A DNA stretch of 64,000 bases from UBA6623 sp965226435 (GCA_965226435.1 CBDDCY010000012.1:682001-746000); one strand, 5' to 3'; positions 16,692 through 25,128 are shown, counted from the first letter of the stretch. Numbers and translations: made by a program. The notes: generated from the letters alone by a model not told the origin.

Positions 16692-17075
16692 ATGTCCCGA
16701 AGAAGATTCACGAAGGAATTCAAAGTGGCGGCCGCGCAACGGCTGCTGGCGGGGGCGTCGGGTTCGGCGCTGGCCCGCGAGCTCGACGTCAAGCGTGGCA
16801 AACTCTACGAGTGGACGGCGCAACTGGAGCGCTACGGCGATGACGCCTTTCCCGGTCCCGGCCGACGGCCCGGCGGACAAGCGCGCGTCGAAGGCGGCCG
16901 CGAAGACGAAGCGCGCGTCGCGGCGCTGGAGCGCAAAATCGGTCAACAAGCCCTGGAGATCGATTTTTTGCGGCAAGCCTTGCAACGTGTCGACGATCTA
17001 CGCCCCAAAACTCTCGTCAGTGGCGGCGGCGGATCGGCGAACTCATCCGATCCGCGGCGTGGCAAGGCAAACTGA
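16692..17075 (+). CDS. IS3-family transposase OrfA
   Basis: A 127-residue protein starting at ATG 16692 behind GGAGG. It has an N-terminal helix-turn-helix (RRRFTKEFKVAAAQRLLAGA, ALARELDVKRGKLYEW) and a leucine-zipper-like coiled coil near 72-98 (VAALERKIGQQALEIDFLRQ). The last ~25 residues after DDLRPK are low in conservation, consistent with the natural product shifting into the OrfB frame before this point. Confidence 0.9.
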   Translation: MSRRRFTKEFKVAAAQRLLAGASGSALARELDVKRGKLYEWTAQLERYGDDAFPGPGRRPGGQARVEGGREDEARVAALERKIGQQALEIDFLRQALQRVDDLRPKTLVSGGGGSANSSDPRRGKAN

Positions 17076-17086
17076 GCCAACGCACG

Positions 17087-17893
17087 ATGTGCCGACTCGG
17101 CGGACTCTCTCGCGCCGGCTTGTATCGCAAGCCGCGGCGCGAGAGCGAGTGGGCAATGAAGCTGCGCGACGCGCTACACCAAGCAGCGCTCGAAAACCCG
17201 TTCCACGGCTATCGACGACTGACCAAACAGCTGCAACGACGCGGCTGGAAAGTCGGCGAAACCAGGATCCGGCGCCTGCTGCGCGAAGACAATCTCTTGC
17301 GCTTGCGCAAGCGGCGCGTAAAGAAAACGACCGGTTCCAGGCATGGTTTACGCGTCTATCCCCATCTCGCGCGCGATGTCACGCCGACGGGTCCGGATCA
17401 GCTCTGGGCGGCCGATATCACCTACGTTCGTTTGGTGTACGAGTTTGTTTACGCGGCGGTGATCTTAGACTTGTTCTCTCGTCGCGTGGTGGGTTGGGCG
17501 GTGGGTCCGAGCTTAGAGACCGGGCTGCCGTTGGCGGCGCTGGAACAAGCGTTGACCGAGCGGCGACCGCAAGCGGGATTGATTCATCATTCCGACCAGG
17601 GAACGCAGTACGCGTCGAACCAGTACGTCGACAAGCTGCGCGAAAACGACGTGAGCATCTCGATGAGCCGCAAGGGCAATCCCTACGACAACGCCTTCGC
17701 GGAGAGCTTCATGAAGACGCTGAAAACCGAGGAGGTCGATTGCAACGAATACGCGACGTTGGCCGAAGCGCAGGCGGAGATCGGCGGTTTTATCGAGACG
17801 GTGTACAATCGCAAGCGACTACACTCGGCGTTGGGTTATGTGCGGCCGGTGGAGTTCGAAGAGGCGTTCGCGGCCGGCATGACGGCGGCTTGA
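17087..17893 (+). CDS. IS3-family transposase OrfB (integrase catalytic domain)
   Basis: A 268-residue product from ATG 17087; the same frame is open upstream to before 16980 and reads RQWRRRIGELIRSAAWQG, so the working enzyme is probably an OrfAB fusion made by -1 frameshifting near the C-CCC-AAA run at 17003-17009. An HTH_21 region (NPFHGYRRLTKQLQRRGW) precedes the RNase-H-like core. Catalytic residues are the Asp of LWAADITYV, the Asp of HHSDQGTQYAS and the Glu of NPYDNAFAESFMKTLKTE. The conserved end RLHSALGY is present. Confidence 0.92.
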   Translation: MCRLGGLSRAGLYRKPRRESEWAMKLRDALHQAALENPFHGYRRLTKQLQRRGWKVGETRIRRLLREDNLLRLRKRRVKKTTGSRHGLRVYPHLARDVTPTGPDQLWAADITYVRLVYEFVYAAVILDLFSRRVVGWAVGPSLETGLPLAALEQALTERRPQAGLIHHSDQGTQYASNQYVDKLRENDVSISMSRKGNPYDNAFAESFMKTLKTEEVDCNEYATLAEAQAEIGGFIETVYNRKRLHSALGYVRPVEFEEAFAAGMTAA

Positions 17894-17915
17894 GGCCGCC
17901 GGAGTTTTCCAGGCA

Positions 17916-18279
17916 TGGGCGGATCTACCGATCCGATGGGGTGTCGGGCGAGGCGGGATGCGGCGAAGGGGCCGCACCCCGCACCCATCGTTTCGATGAG
18001 TCCGCGGCCGGGTATTCCTTGGCGGGTTGCGCTCCCGCAGTGCCCGCTTCCGCTTCCCCGGTTAGGCTCAGGATGCGACGAAACCGCCGTGAAGGCAACC
18101 CTTTTGCAGCGAACGGCAACCTGCCCCTTCTTTCGCGGTCTCACAAAACGCCCGCACTCCAGACTGTCCCCGAACTCTCCCCCCTCCCGAACTCCCTCTG
18201 AACTCCCTCTGGGTGGCGCGCGCTTGCTATACTGGGCCCTGCCAGGGTCAAAACGGAAATCCTGGATATAATCGTCACC
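17916..18279. other. Intergenic stretch without an assignable gene
   Basis: About 360 bases of GC-rich sequence between the IS3 element and the Sel1 gene. Frames are open on both strands through much of it but show no recognisable motif. A TATAAT-like TGGATATAATCG at about 18261-18272 precedes the Sel1 start and could be its -10 box. Confidence 0.4.
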
Positions 18280-19516
18280 ATGCGATTCTGGATTGCGATT
18301 GTCTGTCTGGTTTTCTCGCTAACGGCTTGGGGCCAGGAACCGAGCGGGTCGGAGTGCGACGAGCTCAGTCCGGCCGCCGAACAGCATAGCGATTTCGCAC
18401 GGTCAATGCTCGGCCTGATGTTCGGGAAACGCGCCGCTGGGGGGCTCGAGCGTCTGCGCGAGCAGGCTGCGGAAGGGGACACGAACCTGCAGATTGCCTT
18501 CGGGCGGATGTACAACGAAGGTTTGGAAGGTTTGGGGGTGGAGCAGGACGACGCCGAGGCCGTCCGGTGGTTTAGGCTTGCCGCAGTGCAAGGACGTGCC
18601 ATGGCGCAGCGTTACCTCGGCGATAAATACGCCAAGGGCCAAGGCGTATCTCAAGACGCCGCAGAGGCGGCCAAATGGTACCATCTCGCCGCTGAGCAGT
18701 GTGACGCCGAGGCGCAGAGCAACCTCGGCGCTCAGTACGACAAAGCCCAAGGTGTGTCCCAAGACGCCGCGGAAGCAGCCAAATGGTATAGGCTCGCCGC
18801 AGAACAGGGTGAGGCCGAGGCTCTCGCGTGGCTTAGGGAAATCGCGGAACGCTCAGGGTAATCTCGGCGAGATGTACTCCGCCCGACCCTACTCCGGTAG
18901 CAGCGTGCCGCAAGACTTCCCTGAGGCTGTCAAGTGGTCGAGACGTGCCGCGGAGCAGGGTGACAAGCGAGGTCAGCGAAATCTCGGTTTCATCCATGCC
19001 AACGGCTGGGGCGTGCCGCGTGACGACGCCGAGGCGCTTAAGTGGCTTGTCAAGGCGGGTGAGCAGGGTGACTCGCGAGCACAATACCACCTCGGCTGGA
19101 AGTACGCCGAGGGCCGTGGTGTGTCTCGGGATGATACCAAGGCCGTCAAGTGGCTCCGCATGGCAGCACAGCAGGGTGGCTCGTTCGCGCAGTTCGACCT
19201 CGGCGAGATGTACGCCAGCGGGCGGGGTGTGCCGCAGGACGACACCCAGGCCGTCAAGTGGTTCCGACTTGCGGCAGAGCAGGGAAATGCCGAAGCACTG
19301 TACGACCTCGGCGAGAGGTACACCGACGGCCGGGGCGTCCCGCAGGACCTAATCCAGGCGTATGTCTGGCACACCCTAGCCTTAAGCATGAGCGTGGGCG
19401 GAAGAGAACAGAGGAAGAAGTTCGCCGAGACCCAAGATGCTGTCGCTGGTAAGATGACGCCGGAGCAGATCGCCGATGCCAAGCGGCTCGCCAGCGAATG
19501 GACATGGGTTCGGTGA
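18280..19516 (+). pseudogene. Secreted Sel1-repeat (SLR) protein split by a frameshift
   Basis: The first frame (18280-18861) starts with a signal peptide (IAIVCLVFSLTAWG) and carries about three Sel1 repeats of the form A-x-x-LG-x-x-Y-x-x-G-x-GV-x-x-D-x-x-EA-x-KW. It stops after EALAWLREIAERSG. A second frame continues directly with AQGNLGEMYSARP and four to five further repeats, ending VRQ-free at WTWVR, stop 19514-19516. Repeat spacing is continuous across the junction at about 18825-18855, where roughly ten residues look scrambled. Together they make a ~410-residue protein. Sel1 repeats form alpha/alpha solenoids for protein-protein contacts. Either a decayed gene, two adjacent genes, or a sequence error. 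Confidence 0.7.
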
Positions 19517-19620
19517 CATGGGTTCGGTGGGTTGGTGGACGGCGGTTCGGGGACAGGCGGTTCGGGGGCGGTTCGGGAAGCGGTTCGGGGACGGGGAAGC
19601 GGTTCGGGGACGGAGCCCGA
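19502..19620. repeat. G-rich short tandem repeat array (GCGGTTCGGGGAC-like)
   Basis: Begins with an exact 14-bp tandem duplication GACATGGGTTCGGT at 19502-19529 that straddles the Sel1 stop codon, then irregular units of GCGGTTCGGGGAC/GCGGTTCGGGAA. The G-runs could form a G-quadruplex on the plus strand. 19621-19778 shows nothing assignable. Confidence 0.6.
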
Positions 19621-19778
19621 ATAAAGAATCCTCACCCCAAGAGGCCTGGTGCCGCCACGAGCCCGCACAGGGGAAATCGAGAGAGCCGCAAGAGACGGGA
19701 AACCGGGACCGAAAGGGGAACGCTCCCGAACTCCGATAAAACTAGCCCAATTCCCGCGGTTCGATTGCAAGAACAAAA

Positions 19779-19822
19779 GCCCCGGTCCGCTCATTCTTGA
19801 ACAAAAGAGCGGACCGGGGCTG
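19779..19822 (-). terminator. Intrinsic terminator of the molybdenum-hydroxylase operon
   Basis: A perfect 15-bp stem AGCCCCGGTCCGCTC with its complement encloses a 14-nt loop. On the minus strand the stem is followed by TTTTGTTCTTG. It lies 15 bases past the stop of the last operon gene. Confidence 0.8.
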
Positions 19823-19836
19823 AATTGTTGAGCTAC

Positions 19837-20049
19837 TCAGGCGGGGTCGTAGCACGACCTTGAGGCCGTGCACGTATCTTCGTCCACCACATCCCCGTCC
19901 GGGCCCAGCGGCCCTTGCGAAAACACGCACCAGTAGATGCGCGTATTCGACTCGGGCACGGTCGGGTCGTGGTCGGCGTCGATGAACATGCCCTTCCAAC
20001 GCAGGCCGTCGCAACGGCTCTTGAGGACCTTGAGGCCGCCTTTCATCAT
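19837..20049 (-). CDS. Small Cys-containing protein at the end of the xanthine-dehydrogenase-type operon
   Basis: A 70-residue protein beginning MMKGG, two bases after the stop of the FAD-subunit gene, so clearly co-transcribed. It contains KGMFIDADHDPTVP, RIYWCVFSQGPLGPDG and a C-terminal CTASRSCYDP; with Cys13 that gives four cysteines. There is no signal peptide or membrane segment. I do not know a named family. The position as last gene of a three-subunit molybdenum hydroxylase operon, followed at once by a strong terminator, suggests a role in assembly or electron transfer, but this is inference. Confidence 0.7.
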   Translation of the reverse strand: MMKGGLKVLKSRCDGLRWKGMFIDADHDPTVPESNTRIYWCVFSQGPLGPDGDVVDEDTCTASRSCYDPA

Positions 20050-20051
20050 CG

Positions 20052-21035
20052 CTAGCCGCTCCTCCCGGCTGCCGCCAAGATTGCACGCTTGACCGAGACG
20101 CTTGCCAGCCGCACCTTGTGCTTGTTGCCGCTCAAGGGCGTGGCTCCCGCCACCGCCGCTTCACCGGCAGCCGCGGCCGTCTCGTCGTTGATCGCCTTGC
20201 CCTTCAGAGCATCCCCGGCTTCGGCGGAGCGCCAAGGCGTCGGGGCGACGTGTCCCAGCACCACGCGGGCGCTTTCGACCGTGCTGCCGCTCATCTTGAT
20301 CGCCACCGCCGCCGCCGCCAACGGCCAGTCGAGCAACATTCGCTCGCGGACCTCATAGGCGGCATTGGCCGTGTTCCCGGCGGGAATCACGATCGCCGTG
20401 AGAATCTCGTTGGGCTTCAGCGACAGCTCGCGCTCGTCGGCCCCGGCCGGGGTGTGATAGAGCTTCTCAACGGCAAGATCACGTTCGCCCTCGGGCGAGG
20501 CGATCTTCACCGTGGCGTCGAGCGCGATCAGCGCCGGCGCCAGACTCGAGGCGTTGACGAAATAGGCCGGTCCTGAATTCCCGAGAATGGCGTGATACTT
20601 ATTCTCGCCGTCGGGAACCAGCGACTTGCCCGCCGCATCCTGCCCCAGCAGCCCGAAACCGTTGCGGAAATACCAGCAACGCGGCCGCTGCAGTAGTTCG
20701 CCGCCAACCGTGCCCATCGATTGCATCTGTCCGCCGGCGATGCCGTCGGCGGCTTGGATCAACGAAGGGTACTGAGCGCGAATCTGGGGGTTGTCGAGCA
20801 ACTCGCCGATCGTTGCCATCGCGCCGATGCGAAGCCCGGCCTCCGAAGACCCGATGCCGTAAAGGTCACCGACGTTCTTCAGGCTGACCAAGCGATTCGG
20901 TGTCTGGATACGCTCCTTCATCAAGCTGAGCAGATCGGTGCCGCCGGCGAGAACCTCGGACTCACCCGCCGTTGCCGACAGGAGGCCCACCGCCTCGCTG
21001 ACCGAATGTGGAGCTGCGTATTCAAAGGATTCCAT
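20052..21035 (-). CDS. Xanthine dehydrogenase family, FAD-binding subunit (CoxM/XdhB type)
   Basis: A 327-residue protein of normal length for the medium subunit. The N-terminal FAD segment reads VLAGGTDLLSLMK (about 30-42), and a second FAD-region motif SMGTVGGELLQRPRC appears near 105-119; family members usually have TIGGNL here. The C-terminal CO_deh_flav_C domain follows. Start ATG overlaps the TAA of the large-subunit gene (TAATG), a tight coupling. It passes electrons from the Fe-S subunit to an acceptor via FAD. Because the small subunit carries a Tat signal, this subunit, which lacks a signal, may be carried out with it. Confidence 0.92.
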   Translation of the reverse strand: MESFEYAAPHSVSEAVGLLSATAGESEVLAGGTDLLSLMKERIQTPNRLVSLKNVGDLYGIGSSEAGLRIGAMATIGELLDNPQIRAQYPSLIQAADGIAGGQMQSMGTVGGELLQRPRCWYFRNGFGLLGQDAAGKSLVPDGENKYHAILGNSGPAYFVNASSLAPALIALDATVKIASPEGERDLAVEKLYHTPAGADERELSLKPNEILTAIVIPAGNTANAAYEVRERMLLDWPLAAAAVAIKMSGSTVESARVVLGHVAPTPWRSAEAGDALKGKAINDETAAAAGEAAVAGATPLSGNKHKVRLASVSVKRAILAAAGRSG

Positions 21036-23185
21036 TACGCTTTTCCTCCCTTCTCGAGAGCCGCGATAACGCGGTCGGGCGTCATTGGCAGAGTCGGAAC
21101 TCGAACACCGATGGCATTTTGGACCGCGTTGGCGATGGCCGCGCCGGGCGAAATCGCCGGCGGCTCGCCGAGCCCGATGACGCCGCGATCGTCGTAATCG
21201 CCGGTCATCATGTGGACTTCGAGTTCGCCGATATCGCCGATCCCGGCCAATTTATTGAACTCCATGTCGGCGTTCAAAAAGCGACCGGTCGCTTGATCAT
21301 AGATCCGCTCTTCCCACAGGGCCCAGCAGATGCCCATGATCATCGATCCCAAGACCTGACTTTCGGCCGTTTTCAGATCAATGATCAAGCCGCAATCCTG
21401 CACCGACACCATCTTGTTCATGGTGACGACGCCGGTTTCGACATCCACCGAAACATCGGCCATCTGGACTCCGGCCACGCCGCTGTCGGCGAGCTTGCCG
21501 CCGTCGCGGTCGGGCTGCTTGCCCATGCCGATCAGGGTGCGAGCGCCCAGCTTCTTACAAGCCTGGCGCCAGGCGATGCGTTTGTCGGTTCCGGGGACTT
21601 CGAGATAGCCGTCCTTGGCGACAATCGTGTCGGCATCGGCGCCCAGCACCGGAGCAATCTCTTTCTTGAGCTCTTCGAGGGCATTGACGGCCGCTCGGCG
21701 GGTCGAGGAGGATACCCCCCCTACCGTCGTGCTTCCGCCCGAAGCTCCCGAAGGAGCCAAGATCGAGTCGCCCATGTTGACGTCGACGTCCTCGATCGGC
21801 AGGCCCATCGTTTCGGCCAACACGATCGCGACGACCGTGCGCGTGCCGGAACCCAAGTCTTGCGTCCCCAGCGCCGCGACGGCGGACCCATCGGGATGAA
21901 TCGACACCTGGCAGTTGCTGTCGTGCGGACGACCGCCCCAGGTGTGCATCGAAAGTCCGACTCCGCGCTTGACGGGGCCTCTCCGCTGGTCGCCCGGCGC
22001 GTGGAACTTGTTGCGCCAGCCGATCATATCGGCGCCGATCCCAAGCTCCTTGCGATAGACGTCGGGACGAGCCGTCAGGTTGAGGTTCTTGAGCACCAGA
22101 TCCAGCGGATCCATGTCAAGCTTGGCGGCCAAATCCGTGTAGGCCGGCCACGTCAGCACCGCGGCTTGCGGGTGATTGGGCGCGCGCCACGCTCGGGCCG
22201 GACCGGTGTTAGTGGAAACGCTCAAGTGCCGGACTTTCTGGTTTTCCGGCGCGACGACGTAGGGCAGCGGCGGTGCGCCGCGGCTGGTGACGCCGCCGGT
22301 CGACCAGGTTTCCGATTGATAGGCGACGAGAGTGCCGTCTTTCTTGGCGCCGACTTTGATCTTTCCGTAGTCGGAAGGACGTCCGCCGGCGACTTGCAAC
22401 TCTTCGTCGCGGTCGAGCATCAACTTGACCGGGTGTCCGGTCTTTTTCGAAAGCTGAGCGCAAGCTACTCCCCAGCTATCGATCGCGAACTTGCTGCCGA
22501 AGCCGCCGCCCATCACCGGAGTGATGACGCGAACTTGCGAGGGCTTGACTTCGCCGACGCTTTCGTCGCGGGCCAAGTTCTTCGCGAGATCCGCGCCGAT
22601 GCGGCCCACGGCCTGAGTCGAGGCGTAGACGATGATTTCGTCGCCCGTCCAGTCGACCACTTGTCCGTGGGGTTCCAAGCAGCAGTGCGTGATGGTTGCC
22701 AGACCGTAGTAGCCCTCGTGGGTCACGTCGGCCGAAGCAAACGCGCCTTCGGGGTCGCCTTCGGACTTGTCGGCGGCCGGTTTGACGCGGCTGCCGGCAT
22801 CATCGATGTTCTCTTCCTTCACCAGGTGGGGAAGCACTTCGTAGTCGATCTTCACCGCGACTACGGCGTCGCGGGCCAGTTCCTCGGTGTCGGCGGCGAT
22901 GGCCAGGATTTCCTGACCGTTCCACTGCAGCTCGGTACCCTCACCATTGATGATCTGGACTCCGCGAACGCCCTTGATGGCTTCGGCCGGGCCGGTGTCG
23001 ATCTTCGTGATGCGGGCGTGAGCGTGAGGGCTGGTCACCAGGCGCGCGACGAGCATCCCGGGAAGGTTGCGGTCATAGGCGTAGGTAGCTCGCCCAGTGA
23101 CTTTGTCGGGCCCGTCGAGACGGGAGATGTTTTTGCCGATGAGCCTGCGGTCTTCCGCGGCCGGCCAATCATAATTAGTCGCCAC
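21035..23185 (-). CDS. Xanthine dehydrogenase family, molybdopterin-binding large subunit (CoxL/XdhA type)
   Basis: A 716-residue protein. The N-terminus (IGKNISRLDGPDKVTGRATYAYD) is the standard aldehyde-oxidase/XDH hammerhead entry. Mo-pterin loops GGGFGSK, RAWRAPNHPQA and GSGTRT are present, and the catalytic Glu lies in IGLGEPPAISPGA near the C-terminus. The substrate is not readable; the family hydroxylates aldehydes, purines, CO or N-heterocycles. The start overlaps the small-subunit stop by 11 bases. Order small-large-medium on the minus strand is an IorAB/periplasmic aldehyde-oxidoreductase style arrangement, similar to PaoABC-like exported enzymes, though the order differs. Confidence 0.93.
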   Translation of the reverse strand: MATNYDWPAAEDRRLIGKNISRLDGPDKVTGRATYAYDRNLPGMLVARLVTSPHAHARITKIDTGPAEAIKGVRGVQIINGEGTELQWNGQEILAIAADTEELARDAVVAVKIDYEVLPHLVKEENIDDAGSRVKPAADKSEGDPEGAFASADVTHEGYYGLATITHCCLEPHGQVVDWTGDEIIVYASTQAVGRIGADLAKNLARDESVGEVKPSQVRVITPVMGGGFGSKFAIDSWGVACAQLSKKTGHPVKLMLDRDEELQVAGGRPSDYGKIKVGAKKDGTLVAYQSETWSTGGVTSRGAPPLPYVVAPENQKVRHLSVSTNTGPARAWRAPNHPQAAVLTWPAYTDLAAKLDMDPLDLVLKNLNLTARPDVYRKELGIGADMIGWRNKFHAPGDQRRGPVKRGVGLSMHTWGGRPHDSNCQVSIHPDGSAVAALGTQDLGSGTRTVVAIVLAETMGLPIEDVDVNMGDSILAPSGASGGSTTVGGVSSSTRRAAVNALEELKKEIAPVLGADADTIVAKDGYLEVPGTDKRIAWRQACKKLGARTLIGMGKQPDRDGGKLADSGVAGVQMADVSVDVETGVVTMNKMVSVQDCGLIIDLKTAESQVLGSMIMGICWALWEERIYDQATGRFLNADMEFNKLAGIGDIGELEVHMMTGDYDDRGVIGLGEPPAISPGAAIANAVQNAIGVRVPTLPMTPDRVIAALEKGGKA

Positions 23186-23825
23186 TGGAGCCTCCTCTCA
23201 ATTCGCCGGCGGCGTCGAGCACCGCTTGCCGGACGCCCACGTACGTGCCGCAGCGACAAATATTGCCGCTGAGTCCTTTTTCGACTTCGGCCCGCGTGGG
23301 GTTGGGGTTCTTATCCAGAAACGCCTTGCAGGCGACGACGAAGCCCGGGGTGCAGAAGCCGCACTGTTGGGCGTCGTTGGCGACGAAGTGTTTCTGAACG
23401 GCGTGCAACTCGTCGCCGCTGGCGAGAGCCTCAACCGTTTCGATATCGCGGCCCTCGGCCTCGATTGCCAGCATGGTGCAGGCATAGATGGGATTTCCGT
23501 CGACCATCACGGTGCAGGCGCCGCAGGTCGCGCGGTCGCAAACTTTCTTAGCACCGGTATAGTCGAGATGGTTTCGCAGCGCATCTAGTAAGGTCACCCG
23601 TGGTTCGAGATTGACCTTGTGAGCTTTCCCGTTGATCCGCAAGTTGAGCGGTACCGCGCCGGGACCAACCACGCCGTGTTGGTGCGCTTTGGCCTCGGGA
23701 GCCAGCGCTCCCGCGCCGACCGCGCCCGTTGAGACGCCGACGCCTTGCAGAAATGTACGGCGGGAGAAGCCGTTCGTGCGCTGTTGAGTTTTGTCCTGAC
23801 CTTCCGTGGTCTTATTGGAACTCAC
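23175..23825 (-). CDS. Xanthine dehydrogenase family, Tat-exported [2Fe-2S] subunit (CoxS/XdhC type)
   Basis: A 216-residue protein. The N-terminus carries a Tat signal, SRRTFLQGVGVSTGAVG, with an Ala-rich cleavage region, so the complex is predicted to work outside the cytoplasmic membrane. Two cluster motifs follow: plant-type ferredoxin CDRATCGACTV plus a later Cys (about 98-118), and the helical CGFC...CRC pair (about 154-193). It is the first gene of the operon. A promoter-like pair lies 70-100 bases upstream. Confidence 0.93.
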   Translation of the reverse strand: MSSNKTTEGQDKTQQRTNGFSRRTFLQGVGVSTGAVGAGALAPEAKAHQHGVVGPGAVPLNLRINGKAHKVNLEPRVTLLDALRNHLDYTGAKKVCDRATCGACTVMVDGNPIYACTMLAIEAEGRDIETVEALASGDELHAVQKHFVANDAQQCGFCTPGFVVACKAFLDKNPNPTRAEVEKGLSGNICRCGTYVGVRQAVLDAAGELRGGSSGD

Positions 23826-23893
23826 CAGACACCTTCCTTTCCGTCGAAAACCTGTCCGAGCGCACGCTGAGGGCGCGCCAACCGGACCGTAAT

Positions 23894-23923
23894 ACTATAC
23901 CCAAGTCGGAGAGGGCGGGTAAA
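23894..23923 (-). promoter_or_regulatory. Candidate sigma-70-type promoter of the molybdenum-hydroxylase operon
   Basis: On the minus strand TTTACC (23918-23923) and TATAGT (23894-23899) are separated by 18 bases, with the start codon about 68 bases downstream. Matches are 4/6 and 5/6 to the consensus. Confidence 0.4.
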
Positions 23924-24016
23924 GGTGTTTGGAGCGGAGATTGACAAAATTGCGAATATTCCGTACCGACACAACACGGTGATGAGGTGATCGCCGCGCG
24001 TATCCCGTCTGGGGGA

Positions 24017-24877
24017 TTACCGGGCGGCCTTTTCCGCGGCCAACTGATCGAGGTAGCGCCGCTCATACTCTCCAACGAACTGGCGGTAGCCTTGGGGGTC
24101 GATGAAGGGGTTCAATTTCGCTCCGGCCTTCATCCGCTCCCGTTTTTCGTGCATGCCGTGCTGCTCGGCGTGTTGCGAAAGAAAGACATCGCCGCGGAGA
24201 CTCTTGAGCTGTTGAAACGTTTGGGCGTAGGCCCGGGCGATGTCGGGGAAGTTCGCGTATTCGACCAGCCGCACGCCGTCGTTGATCGAAACGCCGCCTA
24301 CGAAGACGACCTGCAAATCACGGCCGTTCTCGGTGACGTTCATCGTCCAAGTCGTGCAGCCTTTGGTGTGACCGGGGTTATGATGCGCCGTTAACGTACT
24401 GCCGCCGAGGGTGACCGTGTCGCGGTCCCGCAAAACGCGGTCGACTTTCGCGGGCGGCCAGGAAGACATTCCTTCCCCGCGGAAGTCACCTTTTCCGCCG
24501 CCTTCGATGATCTCCGCGTCGCCCGCCATGGCCATGATGCGCGCGCCGGTCCGCCGCTGAACGGCCCGGTGTCCGGCGACATGGTCGCTGTGGGCGTGGC
24601 TCGAAATGAGAATCTTGATGTCCTCGAAACGGAAGCCGAGCCGGGTCACGCTTTCGCGAATCAACGGAACGGTCTGCTCGTAGCCGCTATCGATAAGGAT
24701 ATGACCTTGGGGCGTCGTGATCAGATGAGCCGACAGGCCGCTGGGGCCGACGTAGTAGATGTTGGCGACGATGCGAAACGGCTCGTAGGGCCGGTTCCAT
24801 TCGGCGGCTTGGCCTGTGAGTTGCGCCGACGCGGTCGTCAGGGCGGCGGCGATGAGGCAGAGCAGGCGGAAGAACAC
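24017..24877 (-). CDS. Secreted subclass-B3-type metallo-beta-lactamase-fold hydrolase
   Basis: A 286-residue protein if started at GTG 24877, which gives a clean signal peptide (FFRLLCLIAAALTTASAQ). An open frame extends further upstream but only through a dispersed repeat. Zinc ligands are SSHAHSDHVAGH (H-x-H-x-D-H, about 93-98), NPGHTKGCTTW and SQHAEQH. The pattern, lacking a Cys ligand and with an extra His after Asp, is that of subclass B3 or closely related periplasmic hydrolases. Substrate may be a beta-lactam, but many such environmental proteins are lactonases or unknown. A TATAAT box begins only seven bases ahead of the start. Confidence 0.85.
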   Translation of the reverse strand: MFFRLLCLIAAALTTASAQLTGQAAEWNRPYEPFRIVANIYYVGPSGLSAHLITTPQGHILIDSGYEQTVPLIRESVTRLGFRFEDIKILISSHAHSDHVAGHRAVQRRTGARIMAMAGDAEIIEGGGKGDFRGEGMSSWPPAKVDRVLRDRDTVTLGGSTLTAHHNPGHTKGCTTWTMNVTENGRDLQVVFVGGVSINDGVRLVEYANFPDIARAYAQTFQQLKSLRGDVFLSQHAEQHGMHEKRERMKAGAKLNPFIDPQGYRQFVGEYERRYLDQLAAEKAAR

Positions 24878-24883
24878 GACCGG

Positions 24884-24889
24884 ATTATA
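24884..24889 (-). promoter_or_regulatory. TATAAT -10 box implying a leaderless transcript
   Basis: A perfect TATAAT on the minus strand ends seven bases before GTG 24877, where transcription would be expected to start at or next to the start codon. No good -35 is visible 17 bases upstream (TGGCTC). Confidence 0.4.
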
Positions 24890-24954
24890 CCGCGCGTCCG
24901 CGAGTGGAGCCACCGGCCGCGCCGGCTCGTTCGGGCAAGAAACTCGGCAGGGCG

Positions 24955-25128
24955 ATTGAATTTCGAAAGCCGCGTCCCCGGTAGCGACCGGCACTCTTGC
25001 CGGTCCCAGCCCACGGTTGAGACAAGCTCTCAGCTTGTCTCTCGATCTTCTCCATCGACATCCAGCCGCGCCGGTTCCCAGTGGGGCAGGTCTCCAGGCC
25101 TGCCCATTCCTCAACCCGCCCAATTTGA
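24955..25128. repeat. Modular palindromic intergenic repeat, family A, copy 2 (long form)
   Basis: Three hairpins in order: GACCGGCA-CTCT-TGCCGGTC, GACAAGCT-CTC-AGCTTGTC and GGGCAGG-TCTCCAGG-CCTGCCC. The whole ~170 bases align with the inverted copy at 63029-63207 with only scattered substitutions. Confidence 0.8.

Larger units (their letters stand above)
16628..17915 (+). mobile_element. IS3-family insertion sequence with orfA and orfB
   Basis: About 1.29 kb with the standard two-frame layout. Candidate ends are TGCGGGCGGAAAAC near 16628 and its imperfect inverse, TGCCTGGAAAAC read inward from 17915. No short target duplication could be confirmed, so the exact limits are approximate. Both frames appear intact. 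Confidence 0.75.

Noticed and set aside
16627..18201. A 524-codon plus-strand frame across the IS3 element
   Set aside because: It overlaps OrfA and OrfB in a third frame and shows only Arg/Ser-rich noise.
21008..23272. A 754-codon open frame on the plus strand
   Set aside because: It is antisense to the molybdenum-hydroxylase large-subunit gene, whose motifs are unmistakable; the long frame is a by-product of high GC.
24878..25123. N-terminal extension of the B3-type hydrolase
   Set aside because: The region is a family A repeat, and the signal peptide starts at GTG 24877.
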